Below, piece by piece: positions 13,201-26,050 of a stretch of DNA of 64,000 nucleotides. The stretch spans positions 206,950,982-207,014,981 of the forward strand of contig CM038215.1 of assembly GCA_021442155.1 (NCBI GenBank), in the 5' to 3' direction. This DNA is from Cymbidium sinense. Taxonomy: Eukaryota; Streptophyta; Magnoliopsida; Asparagales; Orchidaceae. Position numbers and translations under genes: made by a program. A model generated the notes under the pieces. It worked only from the letters and a program-made list of their open reading frames with translations, did no database searches and was not told where the DNA came from. Position 1 is the first letter of the stretch. Each line of letters begins with the position of its first letter.

Positions 13201-13620
13201 TGAATTGTAGTTGGGTAAAAAGTTTATTTTTTTCGAAGAGCTTAATCGCATCCAGGCCATATAACAAACACCAATCATAAAAAAACTATGAAAATGCATG
13301 TAATTTTTTAATGCACAAACTAAACATAACATCAAATATTTTATAGCTAGCACAAAAGAATAAAAGGCCGGTGCGGTCGTGTACTGCAGTACAATCCCAA
13401 AAGAGAGAATGGGTAGTCGAGCTCTACCTTTATACAACTCGAAATATGAAAGAATAATTACAATTTATAAAATGCTATGGGGGTCTTCATTCTTCATGTC
13501 TTCATGTTTTATGTATCTTTCTCCTTTTTTGATTTGGATGGGCTTGCTTCAAAGGCATCATAGGGCCTCCCAGGACAAAGCCTTCTAACCACTGCTCGTC
13601 GTAATCCCCCATAACACTAA
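13198..13620. other. Intron segment resembling a decayed LTR or transposon leader
   Basis: A moderately GC-richer patch with overlapping short frames on both strands (13,198-13,437 minus; 13,379-13,588 plus) and no recognisable protein domain. Its promoter/leader-like composition is the only reason to suspect a retroelement. No terminal repeat was found. Confidence 0.25.
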
Positions 13621-13782
13621 TCCTAATTCCTAATGCAAAATTACATTAAAAATAGGAAAAATAAATATAACTATACCTGCAAAACAAGTGTTAGCTAAAC
13701 ATACATATAATCTCAAGCAATTATATTATAATTTGGACTTAGCATCCTGCACATGGGTAACCAAGCCCACCTGTCCTAAGTT

Positions 13783-13860
13783 GGATTATGCTTAGGGGCT
13801 TAAGCAACCTGCAAATAGAGCATTCATATTTATTTTTAAGCGGCCCCTTAAGCATAATCC
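13783..13860. repeat. Near-perfect inverted repeat (hairpin)
   Basis: GGATTATGCTTAGGGGC at 13,783-13,799 pairs with GCCCCTTAAGCATAATCC at 13,843-13,860, with a single bulged base and a loop of about 43 bases. There is no downstream poly-T or coding context, and the role is unknown. Confidence 0.75.
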
Positions 13861-14510
13861 CCTGTAGAAAATATGATTAGACTAATCACGGCCTACCATC
13901 CAGTTTAAGAAGCATACACCCTAACATCCAGTCTCAAATATTACATCACAAAACAAAACATACATCAAACCAAGCACCGCCCTAACATAAAGCGTAAGAC
14001 TTAATTCTTAATATAAGAAGGCCAGGTGGTGTCTTACTAGACATTAAAGTTATGTTTTTCTAAGTGTGAAAGAAATTTAATTTAATCATAAATAATTATT
14101 TCACTTCAAGTTGTTTAATTGATTTGAGGATTTTAATTTGTGTTTTGTTTAATTTCATGTGACCTACACTTAGTAACTAAGTGTTATAAAGAGAGGAAAG
14201 AGAATTGCTCTCTTTCATCCCTATCCTATGCCACTTTCTAAAGTATGTTAATTTAATTTAGTTCTCTTTAGTGAATGGTTTATTACACATTTTAAATTAA
14301 TCCTAAATTTAGGTTCACCTTAAATGATTGCATTCAACATAAAAGGCTTCTAAAGATTAATTTGAGTAAACTACTAACACATGACATACATCACATTATT
14401 TCTTTCCACCACATGTAACATGCATATGATTGAATCCTAAGTATAACTATACATGCAATATATTTCTTTTAGCACACTTTAAATGAAAGATGCATATGTG
14501 TATTTTGTAG

Positions 14511-15026
14511 AAAATGAGATTTTCACTCAATAGTTAAATGTACATCCAAGTGTATAAAAATTTTAAGTACTTTGTCATTGTTAACCAAGGGAGTGAGGTA
14601 AAGACCTCCTTGGGGCTACTGAAAGCCTTGCGTCCCCGGAATGTCTAGACTGGATATATTAATTATTCTTGAATACACATGAATGTACAAATGACTACAA
14701 GAATGAAAAATCATGCAAAAGTTGTATCTCTTTTAATTAAATTATTTATACATGTGAGCTAAAGTTGAAAGTGAGATTTTTGTTCATTAGCTAAATGCAC
14801 ATACAAGTGTATAAAATTCTAAGCAAGTATTTCGTCATTATTAACCAGAGGAGTGAGATAAAGATTTCCTTGGGGCTACTTAAAGTTGTGCCTCCTCGGA
14901 ATATCTAGACTAGATATATCCGCTATTCTTAAATACACATGAATGTACAAATGACTACAAGAATGATAAATCACGCAAAAGTTGTATCTCTTTCAATTAA
15001 ATTATTTATACATGTGAGCTAAAGTT
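14511..15026. repeat. Tandem duplication, 257-bp unit, two copies plus a decayed third
   Basis: Copy 1 (14,511-14,767) and copy 2 (14,768 to about 15,026) share long near-identical blocks, such as GAATGTACAAATGACTACAA and ATTTATACATGTGAGCTAAA, with scattered substitutions and small indels. A more diverged partial third unit follows to about 15,110. Each unit has a GC-richer centre (TCCTTGGGGCTACT...GGAATGTCTAGACT). Confidence 0.88.
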
Positions 15027-15499
15027 ATGTCTAAATCTTAATATAGAAATACATAAGAATGAATTCAAACAAATGTTGCATCCTTTTCAAATGAACTATA
15101 CACTTGTTAATATTCAAATTTTATGTAAATCCATATAGATTAAAGAATAAGAACTCCATATCACATGTTCTAAAGCATAGCTACATGCAAGCTTATAGAT
15201 ATCTATAACTATTATCACTCCAAATATTATAGTTGACTTATAAACTTTTGAAAATAATTTTGATTTAATAGTGATAATAGTCACATATATTCATAGATTA
15301 ATCAATACATGCAAGTTTGACATAAAAAAATCATTTTTATTTAATTAATTTTGCAAAAGATGAATGCATGAATTAAGTGACATATAATATTTAATATGAA
15401 TGGAAAGGAATAATAAGATAAACATATGTTTTATTTAATCAAATTAATTCTTAAGGACAATCATCTCAAATAGAAGCATTTAAAGAAAGCTAAGGCTTT

Positions 15500-18400
15500 T
15501 TAATCATCATTTTAGATTTATATTTTGATTTGATTTAAAGAAACGAGAGAAAGTTTGTTGATCTTAACCCATTCCCACGTTTGCGACTTAATTTGGTTTA
15601 ACAAGAATGTGATTATGTTCATTTTATAAGTTTTTTAAGTTGTAGTAGGTTGTTAAGCATATTAATTAATCCTTTCTTATGTTACCTTGAAGTAATTAAT
15701 TAAGTAATCATGAGCCAATATGATATGTAAGTACATTGAAATAAAATATGCAATGATCTTAAGAAATAAAGGGCCTAATGCAATTGACTCATGATTAATA
15801 GTTGATTAAATTAAAGAACTTAATTAAGTACCTTATGGTTCTCCTATAGTTGTAGATTAATCGTAATTTCCATAATCTCTCTTAGGTTATTGAACACCTA
15901 AGGAGCTACCCAAGACTTAATTAAAATCTGGAGTGATTTGGATTTTATATGATTAAGATTTCAATTCAATTAATTAAGTAGTTTAATTGATTAATTAAGC
16001 TTTGATTAACTTGATTAATGAAATGAACCTAAGGAAATAGATTAGGAAGGAGGCCCTAACCTTATCCCATGGGTCTATTTATTGTTGAACAAAGATTAAC
16101 CACTTAATCAGTTAATTTATTATTGTTCATAAGATTAAATAACCATTAATTAGATTGGGAGAGTAATTAGGGCTCAATTAATCAACTTTCTTAATTAAAC
16201 AAGTAATAAATCTCAAGAAAATTAAAAGAGGTAGAGATTATCCTTTTAAACAATCTCAGAAATTTTGGGATTAATCACTTGAATGATTAGAGAGTATTTA
16301 AGCTAATTAAGTTTTTAATTAAACCTTAATTAAGCTCTATTTACTATTCAAAATCACTTGAAAATATTTTTATTAAATTTTCCTCTGAAATACTTTTAAA
16401 ATGAGTATTTATTTATATTTTTTTAGATTTTTCTATAATTAGTTATGATTTTTCAAAGTTTCAGCTATTTTAAATAATTTTTCATAATTTTTATAAAATC
16501 TATTGATTTATTTTTGCTAAAATGGACTATTTGAGTTTTGAAAATGTAATATCTTCAAATCTAGAGATTATTTTGACTTGAAATGTTTATGATAAGTAGA
16601 TTATAAGTTCAATTTCAATCTCTGAAAATTTCAACTCAATTTTATTTGTATTTTTAAAGTAATTGATGAAATTTGATTTTTATTAAAACTCAAATTAAAC
16701 TCAAAATATCTAATAACATTTGGGGATTTTTGTTTTGTTGGATTCCTCTCGGAAAGACGAATCCAACGAGCCATTGTTTGCAATTTTTCGTTGAGTATTT
16801 TATTTTCTATGAATTTTTGAAGTTTCAAGTGAATTTATTAATTTTTAAAATCAGAAAATGGTCGAATTTTCTACTTAACCCGAAATGCTGGCCGACATGA
16901 CAACGCTGTTACGCGGCGCAACGCTGCTATATAGCACGGTGCCGCGTGAGCAAATGAGCGGGAAAGGGAGAGAGGGCGCGCGGTTTCGATCGGATTGTCC
17001 GATCGCAGATCGGACAGTTCAGATTGAATCTGCATGATCTGAGGGTCAAAAATGTGCGGATCTAGCGTGAAATTGCAGCCGTCCGTTTCCCAGCCGCGAG
17101 ATTGAACGACTATTGCTTCCCGATCGGTGAAAGCGATGGGAACAGTGCAAACCGACGAAATTTTCGGGATTTTTGTGAAATCTGAACGAAATCTCATCTG
17201 AATGGGCTCATTTTCGCGTTGATTCACACCGAAAAACTTCTATTTTCATATTGGGATTAAATACAATAAAAAATTTAAGGGTTTTCTAAGGAAATTCCTA
17301 AAATTGCGTAAGAATCGTCACAAACAAAAGCTCCTAAGGCCGGCTACAGTTCTTGAAAATTATCTCACCGGGGATGATTTCCGGCGACGGTGATGATCCG
17401 AGTTCGCTCCTGAATGCAAGGAGGAGCTTTGGAATGGATCTAGACCTTTGCCTCCCTTTGGAACGATATATCCACCAATGGCTGCCGCTTCCTCTCCGGA
17501 ATCCGCTTGATTTTGATGATTTTTACTCGAAAATGAGGTGGGATTGGTTGCTAGTTGGTTTAGGAGCTCTTGGGGAGTGAAATAAGGGCAGGAGGAGAGT
17601 TTTTCTTGCCTCTATTTCCTTGTGTTTGATTTTGACCGAAAATCACCTATAATGGTAATTTTTTTGCTCATAGTGGATGTCCTATGGCTTGGGGTGGTTG
17701 GGAATGGTAGGGAATCATCCTAGGTGACTTCATTTGAGTGGAGGAGGATGTGAGAATGCAGCAAAGGCAAGGGGAGTGGGAGTCCTTGCTTGCCAAGTGT
17801 TCCAATGGGGGAGGTGAGGTGAATTCACCTCCCCATGAGTCATGGCTGACCCGACTATCCTTTGGGTCAGGTTGACTAGTGTTCTTGGAGCCTAGGTGGA
17901 CCAATAAATGAGTGCCAAGTGGCCAAAGAAGAGAAATGACTATTTACATGAGTGTCTTTTTTCATGCGGTGCCCTTAACCCAAAGATAAAGTAGTCATTT
18001 GACATTAGATTTGATTTAGGCAGATTTGAAATGAGTCAAAAATAAGTTGGGTCAAATTTCATATCATTTGAAGTTCATTTAGTTCAATTTGATTCAGGTC
18101 AAATTGGGTCAAAACGGTTAGGTTGACCAATTGGTCAAATTTGGTCAAACTAAGGGTTGTGTTACGTTCACATGATCATTTGGGGTGTATTTGTGTTATT
18201 GGTTTGGTTCAATTTGGTTTAGATTTAATTTTAGCTCATTTGAGTTCATTTGGGTCAAATGGGTCAAGTTGACCAATTTGACCAAATTGATCAAATTATA
18301 GCTTAGGTTTGGTGTTGGTTCATATTCAACTAGTCGATTGGAGAGGATTGTATGTTTTGGTTTGATTTAATTTAGATTTAATTTTGGTTTAGGCTAATTT

Positions 18401-20100
18401 GACCCTTTATGTTAATTTGGGCTAAGTGGGTCAATTGGGTTCAATTGACCAAATTGGATTCAATTGTGGCCTTGGTCAAGTCTAATAATCAATTTGGAAT
18501 GAATTTGAACCATTTGTTGCAATCAATTTGGATTGGATTTGGATTTGATCTATTTTGGCCATTTATATCAATTTGGGTCAACTTCGGTCAAAAGGGTCAA
18601 TTGGGCTAGATTTGGCTCAATTGAAAGTCAAGTCATGTTTAAATGTTGATTTTGGATGGGTATTATTCATTGGTTTTAAGAGATTTGGCTTAGGTTGCAA
18701 TTTGGCTAGTTTGGGTTCATATGAGTTAAGTGGTTGACTTGGTCAACGGGCTAGGTTGACTTGGTTTGACCTAATTTATATCAATTGATTAACCTAGGAT
18801 GATTAACAATCATGTCATAAAGTTTGGATTGGCTTAATTCACTTTGTTTTGTATTGACTTGGATTTTGGTCAAATATGTTAAATTGGCCACTTTGGGTCA
18901 AGTGAGTTAATTGGGTTTAGTTGGCTTGATTTTGGGTTGAGTTTGATTTAGTTGAGTTTATATATGAATTTGGGATTGATGTATAAATCCAATTGTAATT
19001 GGTTTGGGTTCAAATGAGTTTTGGTTCATTTGAATATTTTAAGTCAAATGGGCTAAGTTACTCATTCAAACCCATATTTGAATGAGTAATTGAATGAATG
19101 ATTGACTCAAGAGAAAATCCATTGGTTTTGACTTAATTTAGATGTCATTTGGTTGAGTCCAAGGAATTGGCAAAAAGGGTTCAAATTTGGGTTTTGATTT
19201 GATTTGAATTTATTTTGACTATTTGATTGTAGATTTAATTTATATTTGTGAAGATGATTGAAGGTATGATTAATTAATAAGAAAATCAATTGAGCTTGAA
19301 CTGAATTGGATGAAAATTTGGTTAGGTCCATGGAATCCAATCATAAGGCTTAAGGAGGATTTTATGAAAGATTTTAAGTTTAGATTTGATCATGGGCTTC
19401 AATCATTTGGTTTGGAGTTTGGTTTTGGATTTGATAAATTGATTGAGAGATTGAATTGATCAATTGAATTTGAATTGGATTTAAGAAGGTGTACACAGAT
19501 TGGATTTAGGCTATAGGGTAGGTGCTTTTTCTAAGTCCCTAAGGCATGGCCTAATCCTATGATTAACCCTTCTAAATCTCTAGGCTTAGGTTAAGTATTC
19601 ACCTAATAATTAGAAGTGTCTTATGACTAAGGAAGTCTTAGTGTCTAGAAGACTTGTAAGTCTAAGATGAGGAAATTGAGAACTCACTCCAAAAATTAGG
19701 TCAACAGTCATCAATGTTATGCACTAAGAAAAACTTAACAACCATGTTGTGTTGGTGTAAGAGTCACTCATTTGTGAACCTTCATGATATACATGCTTAA
19801 ACTTATGGGCATAATCATTTGATTTTAATTAGATAATTTGTTATTATACCACTTGTTAGGATGTTTGGATCAATGGTTTATTAAAGGTGGACTTGATACC
19901 ACTAGTGGTCAAACCTATTTTCATCTCAGAGGCTTAAGCTTGTAGTTGAGGGCCACCCTTTAATATTTTCACGCCAACATGTTTATCCGCTATTTGATAT
20001 ATGCTTAACCTCATTCTATAAATCTTTCATACCATAAATGACTCCCATTTCAAGTAAGAGTAGTGACGTAAGAGAGCTAGAGCCAATGTATGCCCAAAGT
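15500..20100 (+). repeat. Unclassified long AT-rich repeat, copy A (inside the TPK intron)
   Basis: An AT-rich 5' part leads to a GC-rich patch (about 16,880-17,560) with a TATA-like CTATATAG (about 16,928), then a strongly T/G-biased tract (about 17,990-19,480) dense in GGTCAA and TTGACC words. The same order of features recurs in reverse orientation at about 58,250-61,000 and beyond, with collinear exact anchors: CTTCAAATCTAGAG at 16,553-16,566 versus 60,982-60,995 (minus), and a 23-base identical block at 16,790-16,812 versus 60,358-60,380 (minus). The composition suggests a long LTR or a non-autonomous retroelement. No protein domain was recognised and the boundaries are approximate. Confidence 0.6.
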
Positions 20101-21439
20101 TTGCACTCAAGGACTCGAATAGATAGTGGTGATTTTTTTTAGAAATCCTTATTAGGGATTTAGGATTCTTGACGAAAGCCTAATGAAGGAATTGTATTTA
20201 ATGTTTGTATTTTCTAGCTTGAGGATATGCAAGGAAGGTGATGACGATCCAAATGAGATGAAACGATGAATTTAAATATTCCCATATAAGCTATGAATTC
20301 TTTTTTTCCTTCTAACCTCACTTGCGCATAGATAGAAGACCAATTTTTTATAAGATCTTGATGGGAAGGAAAAGGTGGGAGCTTGGGATGCATATAATAA
20401 ATGATTAAGCAATCAAATTACTTAAAAGTGCTTACCATTTTGATTTAGTGAGTAGTGGAGAAGTGTTAGGTTGAAGGTAGAGAGAGGGGTTCTAAGATAA
20501 TATATGAGGGGAGAATTTTGTGAATATGAGATAAATATATAACAAAGAAAGTGGGGGTGAGAGAATAATGGGAAATAAAGCAATCATTTTATTCAAATCT
20601 AATTTTAAATTTTTATAATTCTTTTTTATATAAAATAATGAATAAATATAATGAAGATTAAAGTAAAAACAAATTTTCTAGGAACATTCAACTAGAAAAT
20701 AAGTTCTAGTTTAGTGGATAAAAATCATCTAATAATTGTAAATAATTGCTATGTAATATCTAGTTTGCATTTAACTCTAGATATGATTGAGCTTGAAGTC
20801 TTATTTTGTATCTTGGGTTGGTCTAGGAGATTTTGCATTAGCTCTTCTAGGGTTGGGAGAACTCACCTCACATTAGTTAAAGCTAAAGTAGTCATAGAGT
20901 AGGTGTGGTGGATCATCATTAGAAGAATGATTTTTCTAGCAAACTAAGTGGTGTGGATCTATTGATCTTGATAATGATGATATGTTCCATCTACCTTGTA
21001 CATGTAGAATTTGTTAATTATAGTACAAGGAAAAACATTAATACATGAGATGCTATCAAGAATTGACATGAACATAGGGATACAAACATAACATGACACT
21101 GATATGATGACACATTATAATTATAAAATGTAAGACACATAATGTTTTAGACTTATTTTTTATGCTTAATAAATTATTAATATAAAATGTATAATTTTCA
21201 CTATTTTCTATTAAAAGATACCATTAAATGATGTATAATATCATAAAAGAAACTTTGCAATAGTAAAAGATGTTTTGGCAATATTAGTATTGCTTTTAAA
21301 ATACCCAAAAATCTCAAAAAAAAAAAAAAATCAATATCAATATATCTTTACATTAATTAACAGAATATGACTACATGGTCATCATTAATTAATGTTAACG
21401 GATTCAATGATAGAGGGGGGGGGGCACCATTAGCACTAT

Positions 21440-22123
21440 CTCCATTATTCTTTTCAATGACACATTTACCTTCATTCTGGAAAAATACTATTTTTAAGAA
21501 TAGGTCATCGAGTGAGAGAGATTAGCAACTTTATGTATTTCAATATCATTCATTGTAATCAATATATCTCTACCAATATCTTATAATTTTATCTCTTCTT
21601 GAGTATATTTTGGGCTCCTACAAGATAGAAGACAAAAATTAGCATACACAAATATTAAATTTTCTCTTCTTTGAGGAGTGATCTTGTTTCTTTTAAGTTA
21701 ATTGATTAAATAATTTATGTTCAAATTTATTTCATAGCAAGAAGGTAAACACAGTTGAGCCAACAATTTAAAAGCTAAACGTTATGGTCATGAGGAACTA
21801 GCTCTTTAAATCATCCATTATGTCTTTCCATTCATAGTACCTCTAGAAGTTATGGATTCATAATTAATGGTAGCACCATTCAATCCAAACAATTTGGCAA
21901 ACTTTAAACTAATTATTAATCTATCTTCAATATTTGAAAAAAAATTTCTCTTTAGGCATTTGTCACTCTCATTTAATATATCCATATTTTTTTGTAATGT
22001 AACATGATTTGGAGCTTCACTTAGCCAAGAATAGCTATACTTAATAAAAGATTGTATATAATAAGTGACATTATTAATTAAAAAATAAGGTTGACTAAGA
22101 GTAAGTAAAAAAAAAAAAATCAA
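21440..22123 (-). pseudogene. hAT-superfamily transposase remnant (C-terminal dimerisation region)
   Basis: The minus-strand translation carries a hAT C-terminal pattern in order: a KLLAQLC...SCYE block (about 21,783-21,735), corresponding to the family's conserved cysteine/serine plus C-E motif, then RNKITPQRRENLIFVYANF (about 21,690-21,630), LLS.RSPKY, and a D-I-G-like ending. The frame is broken by at least one in-frame stop between the two motifs. An open stretch upstream (22,123-21,818) is the preceding part of the same frame. Catalytic regions, terminal inverted repeats and an 8-bp target duplication were not seen, so this is a dead fragment. Confidence 0.75.
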
Positions 22124-22126
22124 ATT

Positions 22127-23990
22127 TTAGCTTGGATTGAGTGAGCATGATTTTAACAATGGAAGATGGATATGTATACAATGTGGTGCTTTGACTTTTG
22201 TGGTGAGACTCTGATGGTGTGGCACTACTTTGACTTCAACTTCATGACACAGCTTCGACATTAAATAGCATGACATTGCTTCAATTTCATACAAAGACAA
22301 TCTAGCATAGTTTTGATAGCTTTGACTCCATTGGCGAGATAGAGATGATGCGATGATGAGACGAAGACTTTGACTTAGAAGAACATGGCTAGGCTGCTTC
22401 TTCTTTATGGCATGGCTTAACGTGAAGATAGTATGAGATGTAGGTAGGGCAAATTCTAGACAAGAGTGTGGGATATTGAGATGGCTAAGGTTATGATATG
22501 CATACATTTTAGTTATGCTTTTCTCATGTCCCGCCCTAATGTCCAAATTATGTCTTGCATGTGTCCTAAATGTGCAGAAGTCTAATTTTTTAATTAAATA
22601 CATTTGAAACATTTTTTTTCAAGTGTCAAACATGTGTTGGAGTGTGTTGAAGCTGTATATATGTTTGGCATGTCTTAGACATGCATATAACAAGTATTTA
22701 GAAGTGTCTATGCTTCATAAATGTAATGCCATAAATTCTAATTAGGAATACACAATTTGAAAGTACAAAAGATTCAAAAGTCTTTATATTGTATATTTAG
22801 TATTCTATATTAAACATAAAAATCATATGAATTTTAGACAACTTAATAAAATATGCGTTAAACTTCATGGTGTGGGCTGTGGATAGGCTATTTGGGGTGA
22901 CTTGATTTGTGGTTGAGGCCTTTTCTAAGATGCCTAGGAGAGTAGGGAAGGCTCTAGTTGGGTTCAATTTGAAATGGTAATAATGATAGGCATTAGATTT
23001 GGGTTGGCCAGCATATCTAGAATCTTAACTTCTGATACTTAGAACACCATCTTCACATGTCCAAATTACATTAAACAAAGATAAATTGTAGATTGGGAAG
23101 TCGGTCTGTAATCTGAAAATTTTTATAAATTTTGGAGAGGTCTAGATATTTTATTAAGATTTTCTCCTAGGATTGGTTATAGGGAAAACATCCAGGTTGA
23201 CTTTTTGATTTCACACTTTGGGTGGATTAAACTTTAGAAAACACTGAAGTTAAAAACTAACCAACACATGAAAATTGAAGACTACTGTATTGACAATATT
23301 TTTGAATAATGTCACACAATTTGGTGGAGTTTTAAGTGCACCAAATATCAACCACAACAAAACTTGGTCAATCTGGACTTGGGCTTGACCGACCACTTCA
23401 AATATTTAGAAATTGACTTTCTTGTGTAGGAAAATTATGAAATCAATTTTCTAATATGGAGGACTTCAACAACAACAACAATGCTTTAAAATAAAAATTC
23501 CACAAAAACACTAATAGATAAATTAAGACTACTCACCAAAGTAGCTTAGGTAGAAAAAATCACCAAATCATTCCTTGTGTTTGTTTGGTGACCAAGCCTT
23601 CACCAATGGAGATTCTTCTTTCACTTTTGATTCAAAACAACATTATGTTTCATTACACATTAAACAAGTGTTTTTATAAAGGTTGCACCAATTCAAACTC
23701 AAACATTAGGGGAAAAAGGGAGAGGGGGGCTAGCCACGAGTGGGGAGTAACTACTCCCTTCAAATCCCATGAGGCTGCTGATCACTCTAATAAATTTAAT
23801 TAATTATAATTGATTAATTGGTATATTAATCAATTATAATTACATTACACTTAAACCTTTCCCTTTCTTAAAATTAATATATGATAATTACACATGTTAT
23901 AATAAATAAATGCAACACAACAACATAATTGCTCATAATTACTTCAATACCAACAAGAAATGGAGAAAACATAAAGCTAAGTTTTCAATT
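22127..23990. other. Intron segment, unassigned; includes an LTR-like patch
   Basis: A long minus-strand frame (22,127-22,612) is low complexity and shows no domain. At about 23,580-23,860 there is a TATA-like TTTATAAAGG and a G-rich leader-like patch followed by a T/A-rich tract, reminiscent of a retrotransposon LTR. No matching second LTR or primer-binding site was found. It could be the left flank or remnant LTR of the element that follows. Confidence 0.3.
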
Positions 23991-24239
23991 TGATCTTTGT
24001 TTCTTCAGGCTTGATCTCCTCTCCTGGTACTTTTGCTCTTTGTGATGGGACCACCATGATTAGTCTTCACTCCCTTGCTTTAGCTTTAGTTACGGGACCT
24101 TGTGCTTATGCTATAGCTTTAGTTATGGGACCACCATGATTACTTTAGGTTGCTTTGATTCATTGGTATTTTTACCCTTTGAATTATCACCTTTCAGCAT
24201 TGATTTTATAGGTGGAGCCACTTACTTTTGAGAATTGAC

Positions 24240-25046
24240 TTTCTCTGCTTTATTAGATATGTAGTACTCGGCATCATTGTAGATCTTAATCTTATATGTC
24301 AATAATGAATTCATGTCACCATCAATTCAATGTTCTTTACTATTTTGAATATACTTCATACATTGATGGAGAGTCGAAGGTACTATGCCGTATTCATAAA
24401 TTCATAACCTACTAAGGAGCACTTTGTAAGCAACTTTGGCTTCGATCATGTGGAATTTATTTTTTGTCTACAATTTCCCGAAGCGTATAGGTAGAACAAG
24501 AGACTCTAAGGTTTGTTGTCTTTGTTCATTGAATCCTTATAGGAATATTATATTTTTATCCAGATAGCGAGCATCCAAAGCTAGTGCTCGAAGCATCTTA
24601 ACTGTTAAGAGATTGATTGAAGCGCCTGGATCAATTAATATTCTTTTTTTGCGGATATAGTTGCTTTCAACTGTAACATAGAGGGGTTGATTATGTTCGA
24701 TCGTCCCTAATAATAGGTCGTTCTCACTGAATGTGATGATTGCTGATTTCTGAGAGATTAAGTCCTCTTTCATCTTTTCTTCAGCGAAAGATACTTCATA
24801 TTGTTCTGGATTTTGCATGGCTTCGATTAATATATCACGTATATCTTTAGGTACTATGAGAGCATCATAGATACTTAATAAAGTAGGGAGCTTGCGTAAA
24901 TGTGCTAGAACATTATAGTCCACTCCTGTTTTGGTAGACTTTTGAGATTTAGCCGCTGATGGATGTAAGACATTTTCATCAATTTGAATTTCTATCTTTA
25001 TCATTGATTTTACGTCATTGTGGCGGTGGAGAAATTCATTATTCAC
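24240..25046 (-). pseudogene. Ty3/gypsy (Tat/Ogre-like) aspartic protease region
   Basis: The minus frame 25,046-24,537 encodes a retropepsin-type domain. It has FSENDLLLG, then a hydrophobic strand, then the catalytic-type IDPGASINLL, which corresponds to the D-(S/T)-G-A active-site turn of the family. Here the second position is Pro instead of Ser or Thr. After a stop, the same lineage signature continues to about 24,240: a HMIEAKVAYKVLL-like block, then a VPSTLHQ-like block. In Tat/Ogre elements this domain processes the Gag-Pol polyprotein. Reverse transcriptase, RNase H and integrase should follow at lower coordinates but are absent, so the element is truncated. Confidence 0.75.
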
Positions 25047-26050
25047 TCTTTAACTGGACTTGAGTTACTTCTTTTGTCTGATCTTCTTTATCAGAAGATG
25101 TTTCTAAATTCTATGTTTTTTCAGAATTTTTGAAGTTTTCAATATTCTCAAAATTACTGCTTAATTTAGGATATAATTTCTTTGAGTCTAACTTGACTTT
25201 CCATTTAGTAAGTTTTTCTCTGGGAAAGCATAGTTCTTTCTTAGAGTCGGTTGAAGTTGCAATCATATTTATGACACGACATGTTTCTGTTGAAACCTCT
25301 TTTTCAAGATTTTTTGTGTCAAGTTGTAAGTGATACATATATTCTTCGAGGAGGTTGCTCATGCTCTTCTAAAGAATCAATCATTTTTTGTGTTTCACAC
25401 TTTAATTTTCTAGATTTCCTCTTTTTTTTTTTTAAAAATTTATGGGCTTTGAGGAAGAAGACTGATTCATTTTCATCTGCTTCTTCATATTAATATAAAA
25501 ATTGCCCCCTCTTGGGAAGGAGCCTTTTTAGATCTATTTCAGGTTCTAAGGAATTCTTTCATTGGATGCCTTCTATAGTTGAAAAAATATTAATCATCCT
25601 TTTTATCTTTTTTGAGATGAATGTCTCCCAACCACCTTCTTCTTCTTCTTGTGCTTGTGTAGCTTGGCCCTTATCATCATATATGTCCTGGGTTCTAACT
25701 AGTTCAATATCTTTGCCTTTTACATTCTGAATTGGGCGTGTTGTAATAACCTTCACTTTTTCCTTTTTAAGATGTACCAGTACACTGTTTGATAAGGCGA
25801 GTTTCTCATTTTGATAGTTCTTTTTTACCCAATATTTGAAGACAAAATAATCCTCATTGGATGACTTATGCGCTTATGAAATGGGCATTAATTGGGATCA
25901 TCAACTTTGTCTACTTGGTCTGGCCGATGTGGCCTTGATAGTTGTAATTCTAACTTTAAGGCATGCTTGAAGATCTTAGTAGTACATTTTTTTTTTTAAA
26001 TGAGTACTGTTTAGCCATCTTTTCTTGGAGGGTTAGCCTTTTTTTCTTAT
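25047..26050 (-). pseudogene. Ty3/gypsy gag-protease linker, degraded
   Basis: Broken minus-strand frames (25,362-25,111 and 25,756-25,559) lie between the gag C-terminus and the protease in the correct order. They are rich in Lys, Glu and Gln (for example AQEEEEGGWETFISKKIKR) and have no named domain of their own. Membership is inferred from position and orientation within the same element. Confidence 0.5.

Noticed and set aside
14511..15110. CRISPR-like direct repeats
   Set aside because: Units are 257 bp contiguous tandem copies in a plant nuclear intron, with no short repeats separated by unique spacers.
23930..23990. Minus-strand TTGGTATTGAAGTAATT as a primer-binding site
   Set aside because: Only the first six bases fit the initiator tRNA-Met complement, and no LTR end adjoins it.
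24537..25046. Aspartic-protease frame as part of an integrated pararetrovirus
   Set aside because: Its order with gag, an LTR-type primer-binding site and a putative LTR fits a Ty3 retrotransposon. No movement-protein or viral coat region was seen.
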